Shown: in pieces, positions 9,242 to 17,749 of the stretch
How positions within the stretch are numbered: position 1 is the first letter of the stretch
How the letters are laid out: each line of letters starts with the position of its first letter
DNA from: a bacterium 1XD42-76
GTDB taxonomy: Bacteria > Bacillota > Clostridia > Lachnospirales > Lachnospiraceae
Reading direction: 5' to 3'
NCBI GenBank assembly: GCA_009917545.1
Contig: QZDW01000021.1
Location: 1 to 64,000, forward strand
Length of the DNA: 64,000 bases
Position numbers and translations under genes: made by a program
The notes under the pieces: model-generated
Told to the model about the DNA's origin: nothing
What the model saw: only the letters and a program-made list of their open reading frames with translations
The model's database searches: none

Positions 9242-10663
9242 ATGAAATCTAATATTAGAAAAATTTTCTCCATTGAGGCATTAATGGTAATGGCAAATTA
9301 TCCAGCTTTTTTTCTATATACTCAAAATGCAAATGAAGTTTCTTTTCTTTCGGCTGTCAATCCTTCCGTTGTTTTGACTTTTTTTTACGGCATAATATTT
9401 TTAACCAGCATCTGTTTAATAAAAGATTTTTTTCGTGCATCTTTATTTGTATTTGTACTAATTATTTTGGGTAATCATTTCAAAATCGGACTGGATATCG
9501 TTAAGCTGGTGTTTACCAATATAAAATATTGGCATATGTTATCTCTGGTAATCTTATTTTCTGTACTGATCTTTGATGTATTCAAAAGAAAGATAACAGA
9601 TGAACTTTCACAGTCGGCCGTGTTAATTTTAATTATCGTAGCCAATTTTTATTTATTTGTTAATCTGGTTCCCCTCGTACCATATCTGCTAAAAGAAAAT
9701 ATGCGAGAGAATATCGGGCAGGAAGAGATTGTTGTCAGTATGGAGAAGCCCAACATCTATTACCTTGTTTTTGATGAATACTCCAGTAATGAATTTATGA
9801 AAAAATATTATAACTACGATAATAGTGAATTAATATCAGCACTTGAACATTTAAATTTCAATATTTCTCTTTCCAGTTCAAACGAGGCATCTTTAACTGC
9901 CGTTTGTATGACAAATATTATGAATTTAGACTACATTTTTGATATGGATGATGGAAACGACAGAAATATGAATGATGTAATAACACGCAAACGAAAGGAT
10001 AACAAACTTTTCCAAATATTAAATAACTTCGGCTATCATATTATGGCAGTTGGCGAAGCTGATTTTTATGGGTTGGAAGATTTATCACAGTCAGGAGCAC
10101 TTGAGAAAAGTACGATAGATGGAAGAACTTATACAGAATTAGTTTTCAGTAAAACTTTTTTGTACCCGTTTTATACAGAAGATACTACTTTGAAACTGCA
10201 AAATATAGAAAAAATCAGGAATTATATGAATCATCTCTGTTTGACGCCCAATAGCGGAAATTTTGTTTTGTTTCATATAGAACTGCCCCACACGGCCTTT
10301 GTAGTGGATCAGCATGGAAAGACAATCGCAGCAGAAAACCGTTTAAATTGGGAAGATCCAAAATATTATTTAGGACAATACCAGTATGCATCCGGGATGA
10401 TGTTGGATATCGTATCTCATATCATTGAAAATGATCAGGATTCCATTCTTATTTTATGCTCTGATCATTCGGCACGCGGCTGTACAGAATTTTTAGATCT
10501 TGACAAATGCCAGATTTTTAATACTGTTTATTTTCAGGGAGAGCCCTTTGACATAGAGGGACTATCTGGAATCAATACGTTGAGGAAAGTGCTAAATAGA
10601 ACCTTTGCAATGGATTTTGAGATGATAGAATCTTTTCCTCTGGAGCCGGTAAGGAGTAATTGA
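9242..10663 (+). CDS. Membrane-anchored sulfatase/alkaline-phosphatase-fold enzyme
   Basis: The protein is 473 residues. About five N-terminal membrane segments (residues 1 to about 155) are followed by an extracytoplasmic domain of the alkaline phosphatase superfamily, with metal-site motifs YLVFDEYSS, HIELPHTAF and ILCSDHSARG. Relatives include LTA synthase and phosphoglycerol or phosphoethanolamine transferases. They move a phospho-alcohol head group from a lipid to a surface polymer. A Ser/Thr-rich stretch after the first motif could hold the nucleophile. The start at 9242 has AGGGG 6 bases upstream; an ATG at 9221 lacks a good site. A second member occurs at 29673, also upstream of a YidC/TagF fusion. 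Phosphotransferase versus hydrolase cannot be settled here. Confidence 0.75.
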   Translation: MKSNIRKIFSIEALMVMANYPAFFLYTQNANEVSFLSAVNPSVVLTFFYGIIFLTSICLIKDFFRASLFVFVLIILGNHFKIGLDIVKLVFTNIKYWHMLSLVILFSVLIFDVFKRKITDELSQSAVLILIIVANFYLFVNLVPLVPYLLKENMRENIGQEEIVVSMEKPNIYYLVFDEYSSNEFMKKYYNYDNSELISALEHLNFNISLSSSNEASLTAVCMTNIMNLDYIFDMDDGNDRNMNDVITRKRKDNKLFQILNNFGYHIMAVGEADFYGLEDLSQSGALEKSTIDGRTYTELVFSKTFLYPFYTEDTTLKLQNIEKIRNYMNHLCLTPNSGNFVLFHIELPHTAFVVDQHGKTIAAENRLNWEDPKYYLGQYQYASGMMLDIVSHIIENDQDSILILCSDHSARGCTEFLDLDKCQIFNTVYFQGEPFDIEGLSGINTLRKVLNRTFAMDFEMIESFPLEPVRSN

Positions 10664-10664
10664 T

Positions 10665-11563
10665 ATGCCTTCAAAAAGAATATTAATAGGAATACTGTTT
10701 TGCGTATGGATGTTTTTTTCGACTAATATCATTATTTCGATTTATAACAGACATATCGAAATCCAGGATGTTGATGATTTTGTTATGACCGGTCAGTTGT
10801 CCATATATTACTGGATTGACGAGATATCAGTATCTGATAATTTATTTAATACGTTTTCCGTCTATGGCTGGCTGTTTGGCCTTCCTGAAGTTCAGAGCGA
10901 AGATAAAAAAGTATCGCTTTTACTGAAATCGGACAACGCCACCTATGAGATTGAATCACAAATTTTTAAGGATGAACATGCCATTGGGGAACTAAAAAAT
11001 AAAGGATTAGAGATAGAGAATCCAAATATAAGATTCGGCCTGACATTTTCCCCCTGAATTTTGAGGATGGAATATACCAAATGTGTTTATCATGTAAAAA
11101 TACGGATGAAAATTCCGGAATCGTTGAAACCGGATATTTTTTTGAAAAAGGTAACGGTATCTTTCAAAAGTATGAAAAAATATCCGAACCGATTGCCGTT
11201 CCTGACTGTTCTGAAGAAAATCGTCACGTGGGATATGGATGGGTGGATTCCCTAACGGTCAGCAACGATCGCTTGTATATACGGGGATGGGGATATCTGG
11301 ATGGCATAGATAGTACCTATCAACATGCAATTATAAAAATAGCAAGCAGTGACGGGACTGTTCAGTATTTTAAGGCCTATCCCAATACCAGAACAGATTT
11401 GATTGGCTTCCAGAACAACTTGGAGAATCAGAATTCTGGTATATCCGCCACGATTGACATTACTACGGATGATTTAAAAAAAGAAAACATTGAAGTCTAT
11501 ATATTTAATGAGAACAAATGGTTTTCTTTTCAACCGGAAAAGGATATTCAATATTCGGAATAA
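10665..11563 (+). pseudogene. Exported two-domain β-rich protein, broken by a one-base frameshift
   Basis: Two reading frames together make one gene of about 299 residues. The first (10665-11057) has an N-terminal membrane anchor, then WIDEISVSDNLF and GWLFG. It stops at 11055-11057 just after a run of four T and five C. Read one frame over, translation continues sensibly as PLNFEDGIYQMCLSCKN to 11563. The second half repeats the pattern of the first (WVDSLTVSNDRLY, GWGYLDG), so the protein is a tandem of two similar domains on a membrane anchor. One extra T or C at 11046-11054 restores the frame. It starts 2 bp after the sulfatase-fold gene and is probably its partner. Decay, slippage and sequencing error remain open. 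Confidence 0.75.
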
Positions 11564-11614
11564 CCGCACGATAAAGCTTTATTTGATCTTCTATAACACA
11601 GGAGGCTCCGTCTT

Positions 11615-13696
11615 ATGCTAAACATCCTCACCACCCCCTTAGGCTACATCATGTCCTTCTGCTACCGTTTATCCGGTAGCTATGCTGCCTCCATCGTCCT
11701 CTTCGCTCTTATCACCAAGGCTCTCCTGATGCCAGTATCCCTCTGGGTACATAGAAACGGCATTCGTATGGTGGCGCTCATGCCGGAATTAAACTGCATC
11801 AAAGTCCGCTACTTTGGGGACGGCGACCGCATTGCAGATGAGACGCAGGCGCTTTACAAACAGGCTGGCTACAATCCCTTGGCAAGTCTTGTACCCTTAT
11901 TTCTTCAGATTGTTTTGCTGATTGGCCTCATTCAGGTCATCTATAATCCATTGACCCATCTGCTCCATATGCAGCGCGAAACAGCCTCTGTGATTACGGC
12001 CGCAGTCTGTAATCTCACCGGGGCCAATCCAGAATCCAGTTCCCTGCAGCTTCAATCGGTCCAGGCACTTCAGGACAGCCGCTGCCACGCAGCGCTCTCT
12101 TCATCAAATGTGGCAGCCCGGGAAACCTTGCAGCCGATATTAGATTTAAATCTTAGATTATTCGGTATGAATCTGGGGGCTATTCCCTCCAAATCCGGAG
12201 GAATTTTGCTCATGGTTCCTCTGATGGCCGGTATGGCAGCCTTTCTCCTGTGTGTATATCAGGGAAAGTTTAATCCTCTCCAGGCAGAGCAGGGCAAGAT
12301 GGAATGGCTGGGCACTATGATGGTTTCTGTTGGGATCTCTTTAATCCTTGGTTTTTTCGTCCCGGCCGGAGTCGGCTTTTACTGGATCATTTCTAACCTG
12401 TTCAGCATATTACAGCAGTTTTTCCTAAACCGGCTCGTCCCGCCCACAAAGTGGATTGACTATGAAGCCCTGGAAGCGAGCAGGCAGGAGCTAAGTGCAT
12501 TGGACACTCTTGGAAACCAAAAGAAATGGTTCGAACATGATCCTTATTCGAGACGTGAAAAGGAAGATTATAAAAAATTCTTTTCTATCTTAAATAAGCA
12601 TATTGTTTTTTATTCGGAGGGAAGCGGCTTTTATAAATATTTTGAACGTCTGATCCAGTATCTCTTGTCACACTCGAATCTGACGCTTCATTATGTTACG
12701 AGCGATCCGCAGGATCAGATTTTCCAGATTGCCCAAAAGGAGTCCCGTATCCGACCATATTATATTGGGGAAAAGAAGTTAATCACCTTAATGATGAAAA
12801 TGGATGCGGGTATGGTTGTAATGACGGTTCCTGATATTGATAATTTCCATATCAAACGAAGCTATGTCCGTCAGGATATCGAATATATCTATATGCTTCA
12901 TGGGACGACCAGCATCCATATGGCAATGCGGGAACACGCTCTGGACCACTATGATACAGTTTTCTGTCCCGGGCCATATCAGCTGGAAGAAATCCGCTAT
13001 TCAGAAGAGCTGCATTCTCTGCCACCTAAGAAACTGATTGACACAGGCTATGGGGTTATCGAAAAACTAGCCGAAAGATATGAAAAATCAGAGAAGCAAA
13101 AAAATGACGCTCCGCAGATTCTGATCGCTCCCTCCTACCAGACGGACAATATTATGGATAGCTGTATTGAAGAGCTTCTGGCGCAGCTATTATATAAAAA
13201 TTACAACATTATCATACGCCCTCATCCACAATATATCCGCAGATTTCCACAAAAAATCAAGGCATTTTCTGAAAAACATGAGGCAGAGCTCAACCAGGGA
13301 CAGTTTGAATTCCAGACGGACTTCTCGTCCGGCGATACGGTATATCAGTCCGATCTTGTTATCACAGATTGGTCTTCCATTTCATGCGAGTTTGCTTTTG
13401 CGACCATGAAACCGGTTTTGTTCATTGATACTCCAATGAAGGTAATTAATCCACACTATACGGAGTATCCTATGGTTCCGTTGGATATTACTCTGCGCAA
13501 CAAAATCGGACGTGCCCTGGCTTTAAATGAGATTGAAACGGCAGAATCACAGATTCAGGAAATGTTAAACAACAAGGAAAGCTACCAAAAACAGATTCTC
13601 AATACGCGCCGGGATCTGATGCCAAATTTCGGTAAAAGTGCAGAAATCGGCGGTAAGTACATACTGGAACGGCTGACAACGCAAAAGAAAGGATAG
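11615..13696 (+). CDS. YidC/Oxa1-like insertase domain fused to CDP-glycerol transferase (TagB/TagF-like)
   Basis: This is a 693-residue fusion. Residues 1 to about 275 match YidC/Oxa1: a short start, ITKALLMPVSLWV, MPELNCIKVRY, the amphipathic YKQAGYNPLASLVPLFLQ and a final FYWIISNLFS span. The groove arginine of YidC is Lys35 here. Residues about 325-693 match the Glyphos_transf family, with HGT at 429-431, RPHP at 535-538 and DWSS at 585-588. TagB/TagF enzymes move a phospho-alcohol from a CDP donor to a membrane-bound acceptor. An AGGAGG site precedes the ATG. Downstream lie a 'YIDP' membrane protein and two nucleotidyltransferase genes that could supply the donor. A paralogue is at 31405. 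The role of the YidC part is unknown; anchoring or passage of substrate is inference. Confidence 0.85.
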   Translation: MLNILTTPLGYIMSFCYRLSGSYAASIVLFALITKALLMPVSLWVHRNGIRMVALMPELNCIKVRYFGDGDRIADETQALYKQAGYNPLASLVPLFLQIVLLIGLIQVIYNPLTHLLHMQRETASVITAAVCNLTGANPESSSLQLQSVQALQDSRCHAALSSSNVAARETLQPILDLNLRLFGMNLGAIPSKSGGILLMVPLMAGMAAFLLCVYQGKFNPLQAEQGKMEWLGTMMVSVGISLILGFFVPAGVGFYWIISNLFSILQQFFLNRLVPPTKWIDYEALEASRQELSALDTLGNQKKWFEHDPYSRREKEDYKKFFSILNKHIVFYSEGSGFYKYFERLIQYLLSHSNLTLHYVTSDPQDQIFQIAQKESRIRPYYIGEKKLITLMMKMDAGMVVMTVPDIDNFHIKRSYVRQDIEYIYMLHGTTSIHMAMREHALDHYDTVFCPGPYQLEEIRYSEELHSLPPKKLIDTGYGVIEKLAERYEKSEKQKNDAPQILIAPSYQTDNIMDSCIEELLAQLLYKNYNIIIRPHPQYIRRFPQKIKAFSEKHEAELNQGQFEFQTDFSSGDTVYQSDLVITDWSSISCEFAFATMKPVLFIDTPMKVINPHYTEYPMVPLDITLRNKIGRALALNEIETAESQIQEMLNNKESYQKQILNTRRDLMPNFGKSAEIGGKYILERLTTQKKG

Positions 13697-13699
13697 AAA

Positions 13700-13969
13700 A
13701 TGAAAAAAATCACTTTAAACATATTGGAAACAGGATACTATACGGCTTGCTTTGGTATGATGATGGGGGTTACAAGCTATGCCTACATTGATCCGTCGGT
13801 AACAACATACGCCATTCAGGCGGTTGCAGGCGTTGCCGTTGCCGTGGGCGCTGTGGTCGGGATCTATTGGCGCAAAGCAAGGCGCAAGATTAACGACAAG
13901 CTTGGAATTGATGAAAACAGGAACAAAGAAGTGGAAGCAGATGTAATTGAGGTCACAGAGGAAAAATAA
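13700..13969 (+). CDS. Small membrane protein with YIDP motif
   Basis: This 89-residue protein starts 3 bp after the YidC/TagF fusion, with GAAAGGA upstream of its ATG. It has an N-terminal hydrophobic or signal-like segment, the motif TSYAYIDPSVTTYAIQ, a Gly/Ala/Val membrane span, and a charged tail starting WRKARRK. A close relative at 38001-38258 shares TSYAYIDPATTSYLIQ and the following span. Each cassette with a YidC/TagF fusion has one, so it is probably a dedicated partner, for instance a complex subunit. No enzymatic motif is visible. Confidence 0.75.
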   Translation: MKKITLNILETGYYTACFGMMMGVTSYAYIDPSVTTYAIQAVAGVAVAVGAVVGIYWRKARRKINDKLGIDENRNKEVEADVIEVTEEK

Positions 13970-13982
13970 GAAAGGGCGTCAA

Positions 13983-14666
13983 ATGAAAGCGATAATTTTA
14001 GCGGCAGGACAGGGAAAACGGCTTCATTCGTATACCAATGGCCTGCCAAAATGCCTGTTAAAGCTTGGCAGTGAAAGCATTCTGGAACGGGAAATCCGCC
14101 TGCTTCTGGAAGCCGGTATTTCCAGAAATGATATTTACGTTGTCGGGGGCTACCGGTACGAATGTCTGATGGACATTGCGCCAAACCTGATTATAAATGA
14201 CTGCTATGATACAAAGGAGAACTCCTACAGTCTTGCGCTGGCATTTGAGTCAGTCCAGGATGATACGTTGATTCTTGATGCAGATTTATGCTTTGAAACG
14301 GCTTTGCTTGAAAAAGTATTACAGAATCCCTACAAAAATGTTCTCCTCAGCAGATGTTCTCAGGATCTTGATGAAAGCACAGGGATTGTTACGGCAGAAA
14401 ACCAGCAGATTGTGGCGGTCGGGAAGCAGTATGCCAATACCGGATATGTATATATCAGTATTTTTAAGATTGCCGGAGAAATCATACCTGACTTTAAGCA
14501 CTTTCTGATGGATGAGAAGAGTGAAAAGACCTGGTACACATCAGCCATTACGGAGCTTTGTTCACAATATGCGTTTTATAATATGCCTGTTACTGATAAA
14601 TGGCATGAGATTGATTTTATTGAGGATTATGAAGAAACGCTTACCTTGTTTGGACTTGAGAGGTGA
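13983..14666 (+). CDS. Nucleotidyltransferase, LicC/PntC-like
   Basis: This 227-residue single-domain nucleotidyltransferase has the signature ILAAGQGKRL, PKCLLKLG and the metal-site region LILDADLCFE. Enzymes of this group couple CTP to a small phospho-compound such as phosphocholine (LicC) or a phosphonate (PntC). The start was moved to the ATG at 13983, which has AAAGGG upstream and begins directly with the family's MKAIILAAG; an upstream start overlaps the previous gene. It is followed 6 bp later by a longer gene whose first domain is closely similar, so two related activating enzymes are made together. The substrate is not known. Confidence 0.75.
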   Translation: MKAIILAAGQGKRLHSYTNGLPKCLLKLGSESILEREIRLLLEAGISRNDIYVVGGYRYECLMDIAPNLIINDCYDTKENSYSLALAFESVQDDTLILDADLCFETALLEKVLQNPYKNVLLSRCSQDLDESTGIVTAENQQIVAVGKQYANTGYVYISIFKIAGEIIPDFKHFLMDEKSEKTWYTSAITELCSQYAFYNMPVTDKWHEIDFIEDYEETLTLFGLER

Positions 14667-14672
14667 CGCATT

Positions 14673-16808
14673 ATGAAAGTGATTATTCTGGCGGCAGGCC
14701 GCGGGGTTCGTCTGGGCGCTCTTACCGCACATCGTCCGAAATGTCTGCTTGAGTTTGGTTCTGAGACGATTCTTGAGCGTGCATTGCGTATTCTGCATGA
14801 ATGTGGGATCTCTTCAGAGGATATTACCATAGTCGCCGGCTATAAGGCTGAAACAGTGTCAGCGCGGTATGATAACGTAATTGTCAATGAAGCATATTAT
14901 AAGACGGATAATTCCTACAGCCTGTATCTTGCCTTACAACAGGTGACAGAGGATGTCCTGGTTTTGGACGGGGATCTGGTTTTCGAACCGGCATTGATCA
15001 AGCATCTGTTACAAGTCAGGGAACCAAACTGGCTGTTATGCCGCAAATCGAACAGCAGTCTGGGAGATACCGGCATTTTACAGAATGATAATGGGACGGT
15101 TGCAGCAATCGGCAAGCACATTGGAGGAACTACTTACTCCTATGTAGGGATTGCAAGGATTTCACGACAGGCGGTCTCCGATTTTATCAAGGAATTGTAT
15201 ACGAATATGTCTGCATGGTATACCATTCCACTAAACCATTTGCTGATGAACCATCCTTTTTATGTACAGACCGCTCAGCAGCCAGTTATGGAAATCAATA
15301 CGAATTTTGACTATCTCAGCGCCAAAGCGGCTTACGGCATAGAAAACGTTAAGATCGTTGTTACAGGTGCATCCGGATTACTGGGAAAGAAAATTTACCA
15401 TATTTTGAAACGTAACTATGAAGTGATCGGTATCCGGCACCAGAACAAATCCTCTGATTTTTTTTCGTTGGATCTGAATAACCGGGAGGCAGTCAGAGCA
15501 TTTTTTGAGTTGAACCGTCCGCAGATTGTGATCAACTGTGCAGGCATTGCAGAACCGGATATCTGTGAAATTGATCATGAGGCCGCCAGCCGGATCAATG
15601 TCGAGGCGGTCCGGATCCTATGCGAAATCTGTAAGGAATTTGATACAAAGCTGATTCATATTTCGACTGACTATGTATTCGACGGAAACGATACCTCGGA
15701 GTATACTCCGGAACATGAACGGTTTCCACAAAACTATTATGGATTTACAAAAATGCAGGCAGAGGATATCGTATGGCAGTATGAAAACAGCCTGACGGTC
15801 AGAATCCCTGTTATATACGGATATAATGATATAGGGGATAAAGAAACCTTCCCATTAAAGGTCATCAGAGCCCTTGAGAAAAGGCGGCCTCTGTATCTGG
15901 ATCATAAGCAGATTCGCTATCCGGTTCTGACTGATGAGGTGGCGCTGATTTTGAGTAAGTCGCTGTCTATGACCGGGATTCTACATATCAGCAGTTCCCG
16001 GCCAGTCACCAAGTATACATGGGCAAAGGTGATTGCCCGGCAGTTTGGCTATGATGAAACGCTCATTCATGAGGACAGGCAGAGCAACCTGAAAAACCGC
16101 CCCGCTCATGTCAGACTGGAGCTTGCAGATCCGATGCATGCAGCAAGTGATGTCGAACATGGGACAGAGATTATGAAAGCCCAGATGTACTGCGCCTTTA
16201 AGCTGGTATACGCCTCACAGCCTGAACATGATATATTTGAAAAGAGTGTTGGTGAATATCGCTATAAACTGGGAATGGCCCTCGGCCGTACACTCCCGGC
16301 TGATGTTGTCAAAAGCCTGGATTACATTGTCCCTGTACCGTCAAGCGGACTGTATTATGCAATGGGGGTTGCTGAGACGACACAGGTTCCTTATATCCAG
16401 GGACTCTATAAAACAGATCCCAGATCAAGGAGTTTCCAGATTGCAGATAACCGGCTCCGTGAGAAAATGATCCATTCCAAAATCCTGCCAATACGAAAAC
16501 TGATTGAGGGGAAAGCGATTGCGCTTGTAGATGAGGCTGTTTTTACAGGAACTACACTAAAAGTAGTGTGTGATATATGCAAGGCGTGTCATGTCAGAAA
16601 AATATATATCTGTATCCCCACACCCCCGTGTTATAATCGTTGTGGAAATTACATGCGACCAGAGCGCGAACTGCTTGCTGAATATAAGGAGATTGAGGAG
16701 CTCAAAAATTATTTCAAGGTAGAAAATATCTTTTTTCAGCCATTTGACAATTTCAGGGAATCGTTGAAAACGATAGACCGGATTTGTTATAAATGTTTTC
16801 AGCAGTAA
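14673..16808 (+). CDS. Triple fusion: nucleotidyltransferase, SDR and PurF-like phosphoribosyltransferase
   Basis: The protein is 711 residues. Residues 1-225: nucleotidyltransferase (ILAAGRGVRLG, PKCLLEFG, VLDGDLVFE). Residues about 226-480: short-chain dehydrogenase resembling RmlD (TGASGLLGKK at 231, STDYVFDG at 331, YGFTK with Tyr356 and Lys360). Residues about 545-711: phosphoribosyltransferase resembling the C-terminal half of PurF, with VPVPSSG, the PRPP loop ALVDEAVFTGTTL at 617-629, and ERELLAEYKEIEEL, which parallels PurF's REELIA region. The glutaminase half of PurF is absent. This predicts a phosphoribosyl transfer, a reduction and a nucleotide activation in one chain, perhaps making an unusual nucleotide-linked surface group. 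It is the last gene of the operon. The domain calls are firm; the product is unknown. Confidence 0.8.
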   Translation: MKVIILAAGRGVRLGALTAHRPKCLLEFGSETILERALRILHECGISSEDITIVAGYKAETVSARYDNVIVNEAYYKTDNSYSLYLALQQVTEDVLVLDGDLVFEPALIKHLLQVREPNWLLCRKSNSSLGDTGILQNDNGTVAAIGKHIGGTTYSYVGIARISRQAVSDFIKELYTNMSAWYTIPLNHLLMNHPFYVQTAQQPVMEINTNFDYLSAKAAYGIENVKIVVTGASGLLGKKIYHILKRNYEVIGIRHQNKSSDFFSLDLNNREAVRAFFELNRPQIVINCAGIAEPDICEIDHEAASRINVEAVRILCEICKEFDTKLIHISTDYVFDGNDTSEYTPEHERFPQNYYGFTKMQAEDIVWQYENSLTVRIPVIYGYNDIGDKETFPLKVIRALEKRRPLYLDHKQIRYPVLTDEVALILSKSLSMTGILHISSSRPVTKYTWAKVIARQFGYDETLIHEDRQSNLKNRPAHVRLELADPMHAASDVEHGTEIMKAQMYCAFKLVYASQPEHDIFEKSVGEYRYKLGMALGRTLPADVVKSLDYIVPVPSSGLYYAMGVAETTQVPYIQGLYKTDPRSRSFQIADNRLREKMIHSKILPIRKLIEGKAIALVDEAVFTGTTLKVVCDICKACHVRKIYICIPTPPCYNRCGNYMRPERELLAEYKEIEELKNYFKVENIFFQPFDNFRESLKTIDRICYKCFQQ

Positions 16809-17081
16809 AGACAGTTTCCGAAAATATCCGGCAGTATGGCTATAGGGTCGAATGTGCCATAGCTGTTTGCAATATCCGGCCAGCTGCCAGATATTTACGG
16901 TTTAAGCACAGTGAATCCTGTATGGGAAAGATACCGCCTTCAGGTCAGGAAAGATTAAAACAGGGAGCGAATAAGGGAAGCCGGAACGCTGGGAGACCAC
17001 AAGACAAGACTTGCTGATACTCTTTTTAGGGGATACTGGACGGCTGGTTCTTTCCCACCCGACCATATCTGCTTCGAGTTT

Positions 17082-17497
17082 TTATAGACAGAAATGAAAT
17101 TTACTATGAAACAGAATCTCGCGGGGAGGTAAAAAAGCGCAGACTCCCCCTATCACAGGATTTTTCTGTCTAAAAAATTTATGATTAGGCTGGTTGTGCC
17201 CCATGTCTCCAGGTATTTCCCAACCTAATGCTTTTAACCTCTTTAGGTAGGCGCTGATTTTGCGTTCCTTATTGAATTGGTTGTAATAATCCGCACCCAA
17301 ATCCTGAAATGCAACTCCATCTTTAAGAATGTGATATATGGTAATCAGCATCGAGTGGGCAACTGCCACATAGGCTTTTTGCTCCCCCTATGAGCGTTAA
17401 TCCTCTGGAACTGTGCCCGGAAATAGGAGTTCTTCCCTTTCGCCGCCGAATGCGCACACACATTCAAGGTTGTCCGCAACAGATAATTTCCTTTCCG
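17082..17497 (-). pseudogene. IS110-family transposase, C-terminal remnant
   Basis: Two - strand frames read TRKGNYLLRTTLNVCAHSA and then, after a frameshift near 17375, VAVAHSMLITIYHILKDG and LGADYYNQFNKE. These are typical of the C-terminal end of IS110-family transposases. The N-terminal three quarters, including the catalytic DEDD part, are missing. The remnant runs directly into structured repeat B at 17497/17498, as if that repeat landed in the transposase gene and the rest was lost. Nothing else recognisable lies between 16809 and 17081 except a weak TATGGC/GCCATA hairpin. Confidence 0.75.
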
Positions 17498-17612
17498 GGT
17501 TACTATGAAAGTCCATCGCCGCAGGCGATTTAAGTTCAGGGATGCCAAATGCGCCTGACTACTTTCATTCATGATGGTGCGCTCACTCATGGGCGCATGA
17601 AGGTTTACTATG
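17498..17612 (+). repeat. Dispersed structured repeat, copy B
   Basis: This is a second copy of the repeat seen at 9000, 58149 and 59680. Its parts are an outer pairing ATGAAAGT with ACTTTCAT, an inner hairpin TCGCC-GCA-GGCGA, a hairpin closed by TCAGG/CCTGA, and a terminal 22-base hairpin with 9 paired bases and loop CTCA. It abuts the IS110 remnant on the left and lies 8 bp from a small palindromic element on the right. Confidence 0.8.
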
Positions 17613-17620
17613 CTGGGGCC

Positions 17621-17706
17621 GTTGTAAAATAACTGCGATATACAAAATATGATTTTAAAGCTCATAGGCATCAGTCATATCTTGTACATCAGCTGTATTT
17701 TACAAC
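17621..17706. repeat. 86-bp palindromic element with imperfect terminal inverted repeats
   Basis: The left end begins GTTGTAAAATA and the right end, read on the other strand, begins with the same 11 bases. The similarity continues for about 32 bases per arm (both arms contain TACAAnATATGA). The arms are separated by about 20 bases. This looks like a MITE or the paired ends of a lost insertion sequence; no clear target-site duplication is visible. It could also act as a terminator for the - strand gene that ends at 17750, though no U-run follows. Confidence 0.55.
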
Positions 17707-17749
17707 AGCTCCTTTGTTTATATCCGGAAAAGCTCCTGGTACCTGGAAC

